DNA from: Bacillaceae bacterium OF18-1A
Lineage (GTDB): Bacteria > Bacillota > Bacilli > Bacillales > Bacillaceae_G
Assembly (NCBI GenBank): GCA_027694045.1
Contig: JAQEWB010000001.1
Coordinates: 868,001-932,000, forward strand
Reading direction: 5' to 3'
Length of the DNA stretch: 64,000 nt
Below the pieces are notes generated by a model. That model did no database searches and was not told where the DNA came from. It was given only the letters and a program-made list of their open reading frames with translations. Shown in pieces: positions 35,410 through 44,319 of this stretch (its first letter is position 1; each line of letters opens with the position of its first letter). The translations under genes were made by a program, and so were the position numbers.

Positions 35410-37071
35410 CTATTTCTTTGTAATATATGCCCATTTATAACTGAAGTCTCCACCGAACGTATGGTTAGCAATACCTTTTACATACGGCTTCTCTAAATAA
35501 GCTGTACTTTGTTGGTACGCAGGAGAAATCGCAGCATCTTGACCAATTAAGATTTTTTCAGCTTCTGCAAGTGCTTTCCAGCGTGCTGCATCATCTTTTA
35601 ATAGCTCTCCTTTTGATTTAGCTACTAAATCATCATACTTTGGATTAGAATAATCCATTTCGTTAAATGAGCTTCCAGTAACGAACATATCGATATATGT
35701 CATTGGATCTGGATAATCTGGACTCCATGCAGATAATGAGAATTCATATTCGAATTTCTTTTCTAAATCTAACTTCTGCTTATATGGTTGTTGTTTCAGA
35801 TTAACTTTAATACCAGGTAAGTTTTTCTCTAACTCTGATTTTATAAAATCTCCTACTTTTTTACGGCTACCGTTATCATCATTTAGTAATTCTACTGTAA
35901 TTGTATCTTGACCAAGTTCTTTCTTCGCTTCTTCCCATAGTTTTTTTGCTTTTGCAGCATTATCTTTACTATCACGGAAATTTTTATTTACAGTACGGAA
36001 GTCTTTTCCATCTGGTCCTGTCGTAAACTTTTCAGGTACTAGGAAATATGCTGGCAATGATCCATCATTCAAAATAACATCTGCAATTCCTTTTTTATCG
36101 TACGCTAAATCGATTGCCTCACGAACCTTTTGATTTTTAAACGTTGCATTTTTTTGATTAAATCGCAAGAAATACATACGTGGATCTAGTTTTGTTTTAA
36201 ATTCATCTGGTTTATTCTTTTTATACTTGTCTACAAACTCAGAACTTAAAATGACACGATCTGCTTGATCACTATCATATAAATTTACTCCAGTACTCGT
36301 CTCTTTCACTATACTTACATTAATCTCTTGTAGCTTCACACTATCTTTATCCCAATAATTTGGGTTTTTCTTTAACTGATAGCTTTGTTCATGTTTCCAT
36401 TCACTCATTGTAAATGGTCCATTATACAATAATTTATCTGCTTCTAATGCATATTTATCCCCTTGCTCTTTCACATATTTTTCATTTAAAGGGAAAAATG
36501 TTGGGAATGAAGTCAGCTCAAGAAAATACGGTGCTGGTTGCTCTAATTCTACCACTAACGTTTTATCATCCTTTGCTTTAACCCCTAATTGATCTAATGG
36601 TAACTCTCCCTTATTTACTTTCTGAGCATTTTTTACATCAAATAAAATAAATGCATACTCAGCAGCTGTTGCTTTATCTAAAGTGCGTTGCCACGCATAT
36701 ACAAAGTCTTGTGCCCGAACTGGATCACCGTTAGACCACTTTGCATCCCGTAATTCAAATGTATATGTCTTTTTATCTTCACTAATTTTCACATCTTTTG
36801 CCATACCTGGCGTTGGTTTATTATCCTTATCTAAGCGATACAGCCCCTCCATTGCATTTACAAAAGCACGGAAAGATACAGAGTCTGTTGATTTAGATGT
36901 ATCCATTGAAGGAATTTCAGCTGTTTCTAGCAAATTTAATACTTGTTTATCTGCCATTCCCTTATTTGGTTCTTTCTTCGTTGTCGAAGCCTTCTCCCCA
37001 TTCCCACATCCCGCAACCAATACACTCGTCGATAACGCAAGTGCAGCAATCGTTGTTGTCTTTCTCTTCAT
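35410..37071 (-). CDS. oppA: OppA family peptide-binding lipoprotein
   Basis: 553 residues from ATG 37071 (GGAAGGAAG upstream). Signal peptide with lipobox VLVAGC, lipidated Cys near 22. The bacterial solute-binding family 5 signature is visible in KTYTFELRDAKWSNGDPVRAQDFVYAW (about 100-126). Binds oligopeptides at the outer face and normally delivers them to OppBC. No opp permease or ATPase gene lies in the window, so it is an orphan that must share a transporter encoded elsewhere, common in the B. cereus group, where several OppA paralogues occur. Confidence 0.92.
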   Translation of the reverse strand: MKRKTTTIAALALSTSVLVAGCGNGEKASTTKKEPNKGMADKQVLNLLETAEIPSMDTSKSTDSVSFRAFVNAMEGLYRLDKDNKPTPGMAKDVKISEDKKTYTFELRDAKWSNGDPVRAQDFVYAWQRTLDKATAAEYAFILFDVKNAQKVNKGELPLDQLGVKAKDDKTLVVELEQPAPYFLELTSFPTFFPLNEKYVKEQGDKYALEADKLLYNGPFTMSEWKHEQSYQLKKNPNYWDKDSVKLQEINVSIVKETSTGVNLYDSDQADRVILSSEFVDKYKKNKPDEFKTKLDPRMYFLRFNQKNATFKNQKVREAIDLAYDKKGIADVILNDGSLPAYFLVPEKFTTGPDGKDFRTVNKNFRDSKDNAAKAKKLWEEAKKELGQDTITVELLNDDNGSRKKVGDFIKSELEKNLPGIKVNLKQQPYKQKLDLEKKFEYEFSLSAWSPDYPDPMTYIDMFVTGSSFNEMDYSNPKYDDLVAKSKGELLKDDAARWKALAEAEKILIGQDAAISPAYQQSTAYLEKPYVKGIANHTFGGDFSYKWAYITKK

Positions 37072-37167
37072 TCTTCCTTCCCCCAATCTATATGTATAAG
37101 TTAAAGCCTGTATAATACATTACATTATACAAAAGATTCTGATTATTTTAAATATTTATTTTTAATA

Positions 37168-37207
37168 AAAATAAAAAAAGCGGTCAGAAATCACTTTCCA
37201 TCCGCCT
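37168..37207 (-). terminator. Terminator of the zinc-ribbon membrane gene
   Basis: Outer stem AAGGCGG / CCGCTT, with a partly paired interior and TTTTTTT on the minus strand. Confidence 0.55.
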
Positions 37208-38142
37208 TATTGAACAGCATTTACTTGTAATCCATCCTCTATTTCAAATGGATTTTGAACTTTAAATATATCATCCATCATCTTCAAAAACTCTTCTTCA
37301 TTTTTAGATTCACCGTTAATCATCAGTGAGTACGGTTCAACTTCCCCCAATTTATAATCAACCATAAACTGAATTATCACCTTTTTCCTTGGCATCCCAG
37401 GACTATACCCTTGAAATTCTACTAATTCTAATCCTTCCGTTCCACGATAATATACCCAGCCTCCATTTTGAAAATAATTTTCAAATGATTCACCAATTGA
37501 AAAGAAAGGATATTGATAAAGTGAGCTTGTACGAACTTTTTGAATAATATCCCGATCAGTCGGGAAAAAGAAATGACTGAATAAAATACTGGCAACTGCT
37601 AAAATAGTAACGATTGTCGCTCCCATTTTACTCGTTCCACCACAATCACGGATGAGATACTTTTCAACTGATTTATCTTTAATTTCACGTGCTTTTATTC
37701 GGTATATACGCCTTTCTACAAATTGATAATATAATCCATTTGCAAAAATCCCCATTCCAAACAAAATAAAAATGAGTAATAAAAACGTGAGAGGCACCAT
37801 ATTAATGATTGGCAAAGCGACGTTAAACCCCATATAATATGAAAGCGCATCACATGCTACTAATAACAGTATAAATAAAGCCGCAGGTAAATAATGCTTA
37901 CGATAGCCAAGCCAACCTACATTAAAAATAGCAGCCCAACCATTCCAGCTCCACCTTGCAATTCGCTTATTCTCAAGCTTCCATTTTCTTTTGTAATACG
38001 GATATTGTCTCCCTACATATTCTTCTAACTCTTCATCTATTAGCGAGCTTCTTTCCCCTTGTTCATTGTGCAAATTTTGCTGACAACTTGTACAATTTAA
38101 CTGGTCATTCGCACAAGGTTGTCCACAATTTATACATTTCAA
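37207..38142 (-). CDS. Zinc-ribbon membrane protein (DUF2628-like)
   Basis: 311 residues from TTG 38142, 6 bases after AGAGGG. An N-terminal zinc ribbon, CINCGQPC and CTSCQQ (about 3-24), precedes a basic stretch, then about three membrane helices (80-150) with the RWSWNGWAAIFNVGWLGYRKHYLP motif typical of DUF2628, a fourth near 195 and a soluble C-terminal domain. Function unknown. The gene starts 26 bases after the ogt stop. Confidence 0.7.
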   Translation of the reverse strand: MKCINCGQPCANDQLNCTSCQQNLHNEQGERSSLIDEELEEYVGRQYPYYKRKWKLENKRIARWSWNGWAAIFNVGWLGYRKHYLPAALFILLLVACDALSYYMGFNVALPIINMVPLTFLLLIFILFGMGIFANGLYYQFVERRIYRIKAREIKDKSVEKYLIRDCGGTSKMGATIVTILAVASILFSHFFFPTDRDIIQKVRTSSLYQYPFFSIGESFENYFQNGGWVYYRGTEGLELVEFQGYSPGMPRKKVIIQFMVDYKLGEVEPYSLMINGESKNEEEFLKMMDDIFKVQNPFEIEDGLQVNAVQ

Positions 38143-38167
38143 AACAATCCCTCTTTCCATCTATACT

Positions 38168-38620
38168 TCATTTCAAAATACCTTCGTGCTTTAACAACCA
38201 CTCTTTCCTCCATAGGCCACCCGCATACCCAACAAGCTTTCCACTCTTTCCTATTACACGGTGACACGGTACGATTATTGAAATGGGATTACGACTATTC
38301 GCTCCTCCTATTGCTCGTACAGCTTTCGTGTTTCCAACCTTCTCCGCAATATCTAAATATGAAGCACTTACACCATATGGAATAGTATAAAGCGCATCCC
38401 ATACATTTTTTTGAAATACTGTTCCTTCAGCTGACAATGGTACAGTAAACTCTTTTCTCTTCCCTTTAAAATATTCATCCAGCTCATTTATACATTGATC
38501 TATCATTTCATTTGTATGTTCTTCTTGTCGTTCATCAACAAATATAACAGACGTGATTCCTTCTTCGTTCGCTTTAATTTCTAGCAAACCTAATTCACTT
38601 TCATAATAAGCCTGGTACAT
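38168..38620 (-). CDS. ogt: Methylated-DNA--[protein]-cysteine methyltransferase
   Basis: 150 residues. The suicidal cysteine lies in IVPCHRVIGKSGKLVGYAGG (about 118-137) and the helix-turn-helix recognition segment YLDIAEKVGNTKAVRAIG comes before it. Removes alkyl groups from O6-guanine by transfer to its own cysteine. Short N-terminal domain, no AdaA part, so Ogt rather than Ada. Usual length for the family. Confidence 0.95.
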   Translation of the reverse strand: MYQAYYESELGLLEIKANEEGITSVIFVDERQEEHTNEMIDQCINELDEYFKGKRKEFTVPLSAEGTVFQKNVWDALYTIPYGVSASYLDIAEKVGNTKAVRAIGGANSRNPISIIVPCHRVIGKSGKLVGYAGGLWRKEWLLKHEGILK

Positions 38621-38726
38621 ATGCCATCCTCCAATTCAGTTCATATTAGTCATTGTAACACGAATAGACAAAATTTTTCGTATAAGCGTTTTATTAGAGA
38701 AACAAAAAGAGAGTGATACATACAAA

Positions 38727-38758
38727 TAAAACCGAGAAGTCGTTCTTCTCGGTTTTGT
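38727..38758 (-). terminator. Terminator of the NAD(P)-binding gene
   Basis: Stem AAAACCGAGAA / TTCTCGGTTTT with a T-run, at the stop of the SDR-like gene. Confidence 0.85.
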
Positions 38759-39418
38759 TTATTCTATCGTTGTAATTTCATTTGAATTATAAATATGAAT
38801 ACCTGATTCTTCTCGTAACGCCGTTATATACATTCCTTTTGCCACATCTTTAGCGGATATTGGTTTATATTTTTTAAAAGCACCTTTAAATATAAAAGGA
38901 ATAATACGAGATAATTTTTCAGCCATTCGCTCACCAAAACGAAATTCTTGTCGATTTCCTACTAATAAAGATGGCCTAAAAATGTGAATACCACCAATCA
39001 CTAACTTTTGTAACTCCTCCTCCATCTTTCCTTTTACTTGTGAATAAAAGAAAAATGCTTTAGGATTCGCTCCCATTGAAGACACAACAAGGAAGTTTTG
39101 TACCCCTTGTTTTTCAGCTAGACAAGCAGCTCGTAACGTATATTCATAATCTACTTTTTTGAAATTTGCCTTTGTTTTTGCTTTTTTTATTGTTGTTCCT
39201 AGGCAACTAAAAACATCATCTACAGCAAAATACTCTTTATATTCCTCTAATACTAAAAAATCTACTTGCTTTTGCTGTAATTTCTCATGCTGCCATTGCA
39301 ACGGTTCTCTTACAAAAATAGTAACCGAATCGTAGTAATCTGATTCAAGTAATAGACGCGTTATCTCTTGCCCAACTAATCCACTTGCACCAAGTACTAA
39401 CGCTGTTCGCTTATTCAT
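38759..39418 (-). CDS. NAD(P)-binding oxidoreductase (atypical SDR)
   Basis: 219 residues starting MNKRTALVLGASGLVGQEI, the atypical SDR glycine motif GASGLVG at 10-16. Later strands: VFSCLGTTIKKAKT (about 70-83), LVVSSMGANPKAFFFYSQVKG (112-132, with a Y-x3-K pair in YSQVK) and HIFRPSLLVG. The group is NmrA/HTATIP2-like. Substrate unknown. Monocistronic, after an AGAGGTAT site. Confidence 0.88.
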   Translation of the reverse strand: MNKRTALVLGASGLVGQEITRLLLESDYYDSVTIFVREPLQWQHEKLQQKQVDFLVLEEYKEYFAVDDVFSCLGTTIKKAKTKANFKKVDYEYTLRAACLAEKQGVQNFLVVSSMGANPKAFFFYSQVKGKMEEELQKLVIGGIHIFRPSLLVGNRQEFRFGERMAEKLSRIIPFIFKGAFKKYKPISAKDVAKGMYITALREESGIHIYNSNEITTIE

Positions 39419-39500
39419 ATATGCATATACCTCTTATTTTACTTTTCTCTCCTTCAGCAAAATACACCGTTTAGGAGTTTCCTGCTCTTATTTTACCATA

Positions 39501-39534
39501 AGTAAAGCACTATGCGTACGCATAGTGCTTTACT
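39501..39534. repeat. Perfect 34-bp palindrome
   Basis: AGTAAAGCACTATGCGT followed at once by its exact reverse complement. Seventeen base pairs with no spacer. It begins at the stop codon of the 49-residue membrane protein on the minus strand and lies between that gene and the SDR-like gene. T-rich sequence follows only weakly, so it may be a terminator or a protein-binding site. Confidence 0.8.
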
Positions 39535-39683
39535 CACTCTTTTTTCTCATCTTTTTCTGGTAATTTCGTTATTGTTGTTGCATCCCCTAAATTACTTATT
39601 AATCTTCTTAAAAAAATTAATACAAAAGATAATGGCAATACTACCGCTAATATCAATAAAATAGCCTCCATTAAATAACCCAA
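39534..39683 (-). CDS. Small membrane protein, 49 residues
   Basis: Too short for the usual ORF cut-off. TTG start 7 bases after GGAGAGGAG; an ATG four codons later also lies close. The product MGYLMEAILLILAVVLPLSF continues with VLIFLRRLISNLG, one hydrophobic helix (about 6-25) followed by basic residues and a charged, Lys/Glu/Asp-rich tail. No family recognised. The stop overlaps the first base of the perfect palindrome. Confidence 0.6.
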   Translation of the reverse strand: MGYLMEAILLILAVVLPLSFVLIFLRRLISNLGDATTITKLPEKDEKKE

Positions 39684-39793
39684 ACACTCACTCCTCTCCT
39701 CCGCTCCTTTCAAATATATGAAAACAATGTTGTCACATATGCATGCATTGGGAAAAATAATACATCTATATTTGACAACTTTATAACAAAATC

Positions 39794-39814
39794 AAATCGG
39801 AATGATTATTATTT
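39794..39814. promoter_or_regulatory. Zur-type box upstream of znuA
   Basis: AAATCGGAATGATTATTATTT matches the B. subtilis Zur consensus AAATCGTAATNATTACGATTT at all but three positions and ends one base before the -35. Confidence 0.65.
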
Positions 39815-39815
39815 A

Positions 39816-39844
39816 TTGCAACTTTATGAAAGATGTATTATACT
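39816..39844 (+). promoter_or_regulatory. znuA promoter
   Basis: -35 TTGCAA (39816-39821), 17-base spacer, -10 TATACT (39839-39844). The Zur-type box abuts its upstream edge. Confidence 0.6.
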
Positions 39845-39949
39845 AAGTTCGCAAACTAAAACGTAATTATTCCGTTTTGTATTAAAATGATATTTTTCTT
39901 CTATAATTGGGGAGAATATATCCGTATAAAAAGAAAAGAGGAGAACTTC

Positions 39950-40900
39950 ATGCCTAAAAGATTGACTATATTTTCATTCTTACTTATTTTCACTTTAATT
40001 TTCGCTGGCTGCTCAAACAAAAAAGAAGGTACTACCAAGAAAGATGGAAAACTAACTGTTTATACTACTATCTTCCCTCTTGCAGATTTCGCAAAAAAAA
40101 TTGGTGGCGACTATGTAACGGTTGAAACAATCTACCCACCTGGTGCCGATTCACATACATTTGAACCAAGTCAAAAACAAACAGTACAAGTTGCGAAAGC
40201 CGATTTATTCGTCTATAACGGCGCTGAATTAGAACCATTTGCTGAGAAAATGGAAAAAACATTAAAAAAAGAAAATGTTAAAATTGTAAATGCATCTAAA
40301 GGTATTGAACTTCGTACTTCAACTGAAGAAGAGCATCACGATCATGGAGATGGACATAAAGAAGACGAACACCAACACGACAAAGACCCACACGTCTGGT
40401 TAGATCCGACACTGGCGATGAAACAAGCAGAGAAAATTAAAAATGCTCTTGTAGAGTTACAACCTGATCATAAACAAGAATTTGAAAAGAACTTTGCAGC
40501 ACTACAAACAAAATTCACTGATTTAGACGATCAATTTAAAGCAGCTGTAGCAAACGCAAAAACGAAAGAAATTTTAGTTTCTCATGCAGCATATGGTTAC
40601 TGGGAACAACGCTATGACCTAAAACAAATTCCTATCGCTGGTATTTCAGCTTCTGATGAACCATCTCAAAAGCAACTTGCTGATATTACGAAAACAGCAA
40701 AAGAACACAACTTAAAATATATTTTATTTGAAACATTCTCTACTCCAAAAGTAGCATCTGTTATTCAAAAAGAAACTGGCACAAAGATTTTACGCTTAAA
40801 TCACCTTGCTACTATTTCTGAAGATGATGCAAAAAATAATAAAGATTACTTCACTTTAATGGAAGAAAACGTGAATACTTTAAAAGAAGCAACAAACTAA
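39950..40900 (+). CDS. znuA: Zinc ABC transporter substrate-binding lipoprotein (ZnuA/AdcA-like)
   Basis: 316 residues from ATG 39950 (AGAGGAGAA site). Signal peptide with lipobox IFAGC. Cluster A-I ligands are in GADSHTFEPS, DPHVWLDP and VSHAAYGYW, and a His-rich loop, EEEHHDHGDGHKEDEHQHDKD, lies between the two lobes (about 123-143), a hallmark of Zn-specific proteins. Captures Zn outside the cell for import by ZnuBC. The ABC permease and ATPase are not nearby. A Zur-type operator and clear promoter lie upstream. Confidence 0.93.
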   Translation: MPKRLTIFSFLLIFTLIFAGCSNKKEGTTKKDGKLTVYTTIFPLADFAKKIGGDYVTVETIYPPGADSHTFEPSQKQTVQVAKADLFVYNGAELEPFAEKMEKTLKKENVKIVNASKGIELRTSTEEEHHDHGDGHKEDEHQHDKDPHVWLDPTLAMKQAEKIKNALVELQPDHKQEFEKNFAALQTKFTDLDDQFKAAVANAKTKEILVSHAAYGYWEQRYDLKQIPIAGISASDEPSQKQLADITKTAKEHNLKYILFETFSTPKVASVIQKETGTKILRLNHLATISEDDAKNNKDYFTLMEENVNTLKEATN

Positions 40901-40914
40901 CCAAATATATTTTC

Positions 40915-40947
40915 TAGTCGGCTAAATATGTCATTTAGCCGACTTTT
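40915..40947 (+). terminator. Terminator of znuA
   Basis: Stem AGTCGGCTAAAT / ATTTAGCCGACT then TTTTTG. Confidence 0.9.
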
Positions 40948-41037
40948 TGTGTCCTTCTGCTTGACTAGATTGAAATAACAAGTAAAATTATCCATATTAG
41001 CTTTAAGCTATACTATTTTAGAAGGCGAGTTGGAATT

Positions 41038-41508
41038 ATGAATCTTCACATTTGTGAAGTAACAGCAAAAAATTGGCGTTCAGTAGCTGCTTTAAACGTC
41101 GCAAAAGACCAGCAGCAATTTATTGAAAGTAATGCATTTTCTTTAGCAGAATCATTATTTGAAGAAAACGGAACGTCAGTAGCTTTATATGATGGAGAAA
41201 CACTTGTAGGATACGCAATGTATGGATGGTATTCGGAAAAATATAAAACCATATGGTTAGATCGCTTTATGATTGATCAACAATATCAAGGGAAAGGATA
41301 CGCAAAACGTTTCCTTCGCTTACTTATTCAATTCTTACAAGAAAAATTTGAATGTAAAATAATTTATTTAAGTTTACATCCAGACAACAAACTCGCAATG
41401 GGACTATATGAGTCATTCGGCTTCCGTTTAAACGGGGATATTGATGACGAGGGTCCAGTTGTAGGTGTTGTAATGGAATTACTAATAGATGAAAATACAA
41501 GCCTGTGA
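41038..41508 (+). CDS. Polyamine/diamine N-acetyltransferase (BltD/SpeG-like GNAT)
   Basis: 156 residues. N-terminus with VAALNVAKDQQQFIESNAFSL, the usual opening of spermidine acetyltransferases, then VGYAMYGWY, LDRFMIDQQYQGKGYAKRFL (motif A, about 80-99) and LSLHPDNKLAMGLYESFGF. The length and all these motifs closely match BltD. Acetylates spermidine or spermine to neutralise excess polyamine; substrate inferred from the family. Monocistronic; the stop codon lies inside the terminator stem. Confidence 0.85.
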   Translation: MNLHICEVTAKNWRSVAALNVAKDQQQFIESNAFSLAESLFEENGTSVALYDGETLVGYAMYGWYSEKYKTIWLDRFMIDQQYQGKGYAKRFLRLLIQFLQEKFECKIIYLSLHPDNKLAMGLYESFGFRLNGDIDDEGPVVGVVMELLIDENTSL

Positions 41509-41524
41509 AAACAGGCTTTTTATT
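41499..41524 (+). terminator. Terminator overlapping the polyamine acetyltransferase stop
   Basis: Stem AAGCCTG / CAGGCTT followed by TTTATTAT; the stop codon TGA is in the loop. Confidence 0.75.
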
Positions 41525-41584
41525 ATATTATTTTTTCAACTCTTCCCCATATATGCTTCATTGCCACAATCTGGCCCCAACGAT

Positions 41585-41611
41585 AAAAAAAGCCTGCTAT
41601 TACGCAGACTT
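41585..41611 (-). terminator. Terminator of the COG0523 GTPase gene
   Basis: Stem AGTCTGC / GCAGGCT followed by TTTTTTT on the minus strand. Confidence 0.8.
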
Positions 41612-42560
41612 ATTTCACACACTCCTCAAAATGTTCTTGGAACCATTCTTTATTAATATCTTTTCCGATGAAAACAACTTCACTTACTCGCTCTTCACCC
41701 TCTTGCCACTCTCTATCATACGAAGCAGCAAACAATGTATGCACACCTTGGAATACGATGCGCTTATCTACTCCATCTATAGATAAAATTCCTTTGTAAC
41801 GATATAAATACTCCCCTAGCTCTTGCACAACAGCTGACATCCACTCATTCAGCTTTTGTAAATCTAACGGTCGCTCTTCACGCAATACAAACGATTTTAC
41901 ACCTTCTAGATGGTTATGCTCTGTATGAGGGTAAATTTGTAACGTATCTTTCGTTTTAAACGTTTGAATTTGTAATAATGATGGTATATCTACCTCACAG
42001 TTAGTCGACTGTATTAACTTTGCAGTCGGATTAATACCTTGCAGTTCCTGCAATAAATTTTCCTTTTCACCTTCGTCAATTAAATCTAATTTATTTACTA
42101 AAACGACATCAGCAAACGCAATTTGTTCTTTTGCCTCTAACCCTTTTTCGAAATGTTTATGTATATGATAACTATCTGCTACTGTTACAACACCGTTAAT
42201 TTGGTACGCAGATTGAATAACTGGATCTAAAAAGAATGTTTGAATAATCGGACCTGGATTTGCAAGGCCAGTTGTTTCAATTACTAAGCCGTCAAAGTCC
42301 ATTTTCCCTTCTGCTTTTACGTCCAGTAATTGCTTTAAAGCAACGAGTAAGTCTTCACGTACAGTACAACATAAACAACCGTTCGTCATTTCCATAATCT
42401 CTTCTTCGACATTCATAATTAACTGATTATCGATACCAATTTGCCCTATTTCATTTACAATCACCGCTAATTTTTTTCCGTGATCCTCTGATAAAATACG
42501 ATTTAATAAAGTTGTTTTCCCTGATCCAAGAAAACCAGTTAATATTGTTACTGGAATCAT
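41610..42560 (-). CDS. COG0523 (CobW/YciC-like) GTPase, metal chaperone
   Basis: 316 residues. Walker A GFLGSGKT (9-16), the metal-binding GCLCC (61-65), G3/G4 motifs ETTGLANPGP and VNKLDLID, and a C-terminal CobW_C domain (about 215-300). Binds metal at the CxxC-like site and uses GTP to deliver it to a client. The neighbouring Zn-binding protein and Zur box at 39.8 kb are suggestive, but this gene has no Zur-like box of its own. Client unknown. Confidence 0.92.
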   Translation of the reverse strand: MIPVTILTGFLGSGKTTLLNRILSEDHGKKLAVIVNEIGQIGIDNQLIMNVEEEIMEMTNGCLCCTVREDLLVALKQLLDVKAEGKMDFDGLVIETTGLANPGPIIQTFFLDPVIQSAYQINGVVTVADSYHIHKHFEKGLEAKEQIAFADVVLVNKLDLIDEGEKENLLQELQGINPTAKLIQSTNCEVDIPSLLQIQTFKTKDTLQIYPHTEHNHLEGVKSFVLREERPLDLQKLNEWMSAVVQELGEYLYRYKGILSIDGVDKRIVFQGVHTLFAASYDREWQEGEERVSEVVFIGKDINKEWFQEHFEECVK

Positions 42561-42725
42561 TCCTTACATCTCCTTATAGCTATATGTTTCTACATTATAG
42601 CATATAGAGAAAATCATTTTTTTAGCAAAACATATTTATTGTATGTACACCCCCCAAACTATATAATAATACGTAGTAAGAAAGCCTTTTCAAAATAATA
42701 ATTATTCATCAAGGGGGTACTTATA

Positions 42726-43628
42726 ATGGAACGAATTCAAATGGCTGAAACACTAGAATTCTCTCGTATTATTCAAGGATTTTGGCGTTTAGCAGAATGG
42801 AATATGCCGAAAGAAGAATTACTTTCTTTTATTGAAGAATGTATGGATATGGGGATTACTACTTTCGATCACGCTGATATTTATGGCGGCTATACGTGTG
42901 AAGGATTATTTGGAGAAGCGTTACAACTCAAACCTTCCTTACGCGAAGACATGCAAATTGTCACAAAATGTGGAATCGCTCCCCCATCACCGAAATTTCC
43001 AGAGCGATATGTTGCGCACTACAATACGAGTGCTGACCACATAATAAAAAGCGCGGAAGACTCATTACAAAACCTACATACAGATTATATTGATGTATTG
43101 CTCATTCATCGCCCTGATCCATTTATGGATCCAAATGAAGTGGCAGAAGCATTTTCACGATTAAAACAAGAAGGAAAAGTTCGTCATTTCGGTGTATCTA
43201 ACTTTTTACCTTCACAGTTTAATATGTTAAGTTCGTACTTAGATTTCCCTCTTATTACGAATCAAATTGAAGTCTCTGCTTTACAACTTGAACACTTTGA
43301 AAAAGGTACAATTGATTTATGCCAAGAAAAACGAATCAATCCAATGATTTGGTCGCCCCTTGCTGGCGGAGAAATCTTTACTGGTCAATCAGAACGTGCC
43401 GTACGTGTACGTGAAACTTTACAGAAGATTGCTACTGAACTAGATGTTACTAGTATCGATACAGTTATGTATGCATGGCTGCTTGCTCATCCAGCTAGCA
43501 TGATGCCTATCGTTGGATCTGGTAAATTAGATCGCGTCAAAACAGCTGCTCTTTCAACAAAAGTTAATTTAGATCGTCAACAATGGTTTACAATTTTCGA
43601 AAGCTCTAACGGCCATCCTGTACCATAA
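42726..43628 (+). CDS. Aldo/keto reductase
   Basis: 300 residues, TIM-barrel aldo/keto reductase with the catalytic D48, Y53, K81 and His in LLIHRPDP (about 127). YdhF/YvgN-like group; it reduces an aldehyde or ketone with NADPH. Start after AAGGGGGTACTTATA. Divergent from the COG0523 GTPase gene and terminated by a hairpin shared with a convergent GNAT gene. Confidence 0.92.
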   Translation: MERIQMAETLEFSRIIQGFWRLAEWNMPKEELLSFIEECMDMGITTFDHADIYGGYTCEGLFGEALQLKPSLREDMQIVTKCGIAPPSPKFPERYVAHYNTSADHIIKSAEDSLQNLHTDYIDVLLIHRPDPFMDPNEVAEAFSRLKQEGKVRHFGVSNFLPSQFNMLSSYLDFPLITNQIEVSALQLEHFEKGTIDLCQEKRINPMIWSPLAGGEIFTGQSERAVRVRETLQKIATELDVTSIDTVMYAWLLAHPASMMPIVGSGKLDRVKTAALSTKVNLDRQQWFTIFESSNGHPVP

Positions 43629-43632
43629 TAGA

Positions 43633-43669
43633 AAAAGAAGAGCTATTTTCTTATAGCTCTTCTTTTTCA
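43633..43669. terminator. Bidirectional terminator, aldo/keto reductase / GNAT
   Basis: Stem AAAAAGAAGAGCTAT / ATAGCTCTTCTTTTT; the right arm covers the final codons of the GNAT gene. Confidence 0.85.
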
Positions 43670-44235
43670 TATGTATTTCTCGTCATTGCAAATACACACA
43701 TATCCCTTAATCCATTTTCATCTACTGCAATACTCGCGCTTTCTAAAATACCTTCTAATTTAAAACCTAATTTCTCAGGTATCGCTCTACTCTTCTTATT
43801 TAAAGAATCACAACGAATTTCTACGCGGTTTGCTTTTAGCTCTGAAAAAGCGTAATCCGTAATACCTTTTGCAGCCTCTACCATATAGCCCTTTCCACTA
43901 AACCTCGAATCAATCCAATATCCGATTTCAAATTGAGGTATCTCCCAATTAATACGATGCAATCCGGCAGATGCGATAAATTCACCTGTTTCTTTCGAAA
44001 ATACTAGTAATCTCAAATCTTCACGCTGCAAAAATTGAATATGTGATCGCCTAATACTCTCTTCTACTTCTTCCTCTGTTTGTTCCTTTTGTGCAAACAC
44101 CATCCAAGGTTTTAAATCTTGCATAGAAGCTTGAATTGCATCATATACAACTTTACCATCACCTGGTTTCGGCATTCGAACAAAAAGCCTTTCAGTATAA
44201 AATTCAGAAGGAAAATCAAATAATAATGGATTCAT
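43651..44235 (-). CDS. GNAT family acetyltransferase (RimJ/RimL-type)
   Basis: 194 residues from ATG 44235, 8 bases after AGGGAG; an in-frame GTG three codons up lies too close to it. RimJ/RimL pattern: FYTERLFVRMPKPGDGK at the N-terminus, FEIGYWIDSRFSGKGYMVEAAKGITDYAF (about 104-132) and VEIRCDSLNKKSRAIPEKLGFKLEG. Acetylates an N-terminal or side-chain amine; substrate unknown. Overlaps the bidirectional terminator at its 3' end. Confidence 0.9.
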   Translation of the reverse strand: MNPLLFDFPSEFYTERLFVRMPKPGDGKVVYDAIQASMQDLKPWMVFAQKEQTEEEVEESIRRSHIQFLQREDLRLLVFSKETGEFIASAGLHRINWEIPQFEIGYWIDSRFSGKGYMVEAAKGITDYAFSELKANRVEIRCDSLNKKSRAIPEKLGFKLEGILESASIAVDENGLRDMCVFAMTRNTYEKEEL

Positions 44236-44319
44236 TGTGAGCACTCCCTATAACTCTTTTACGTATAATAATATCCATCTTAAGTTATACAGTAAAGAAA
44301 TTTCTGAATTTTATACATT

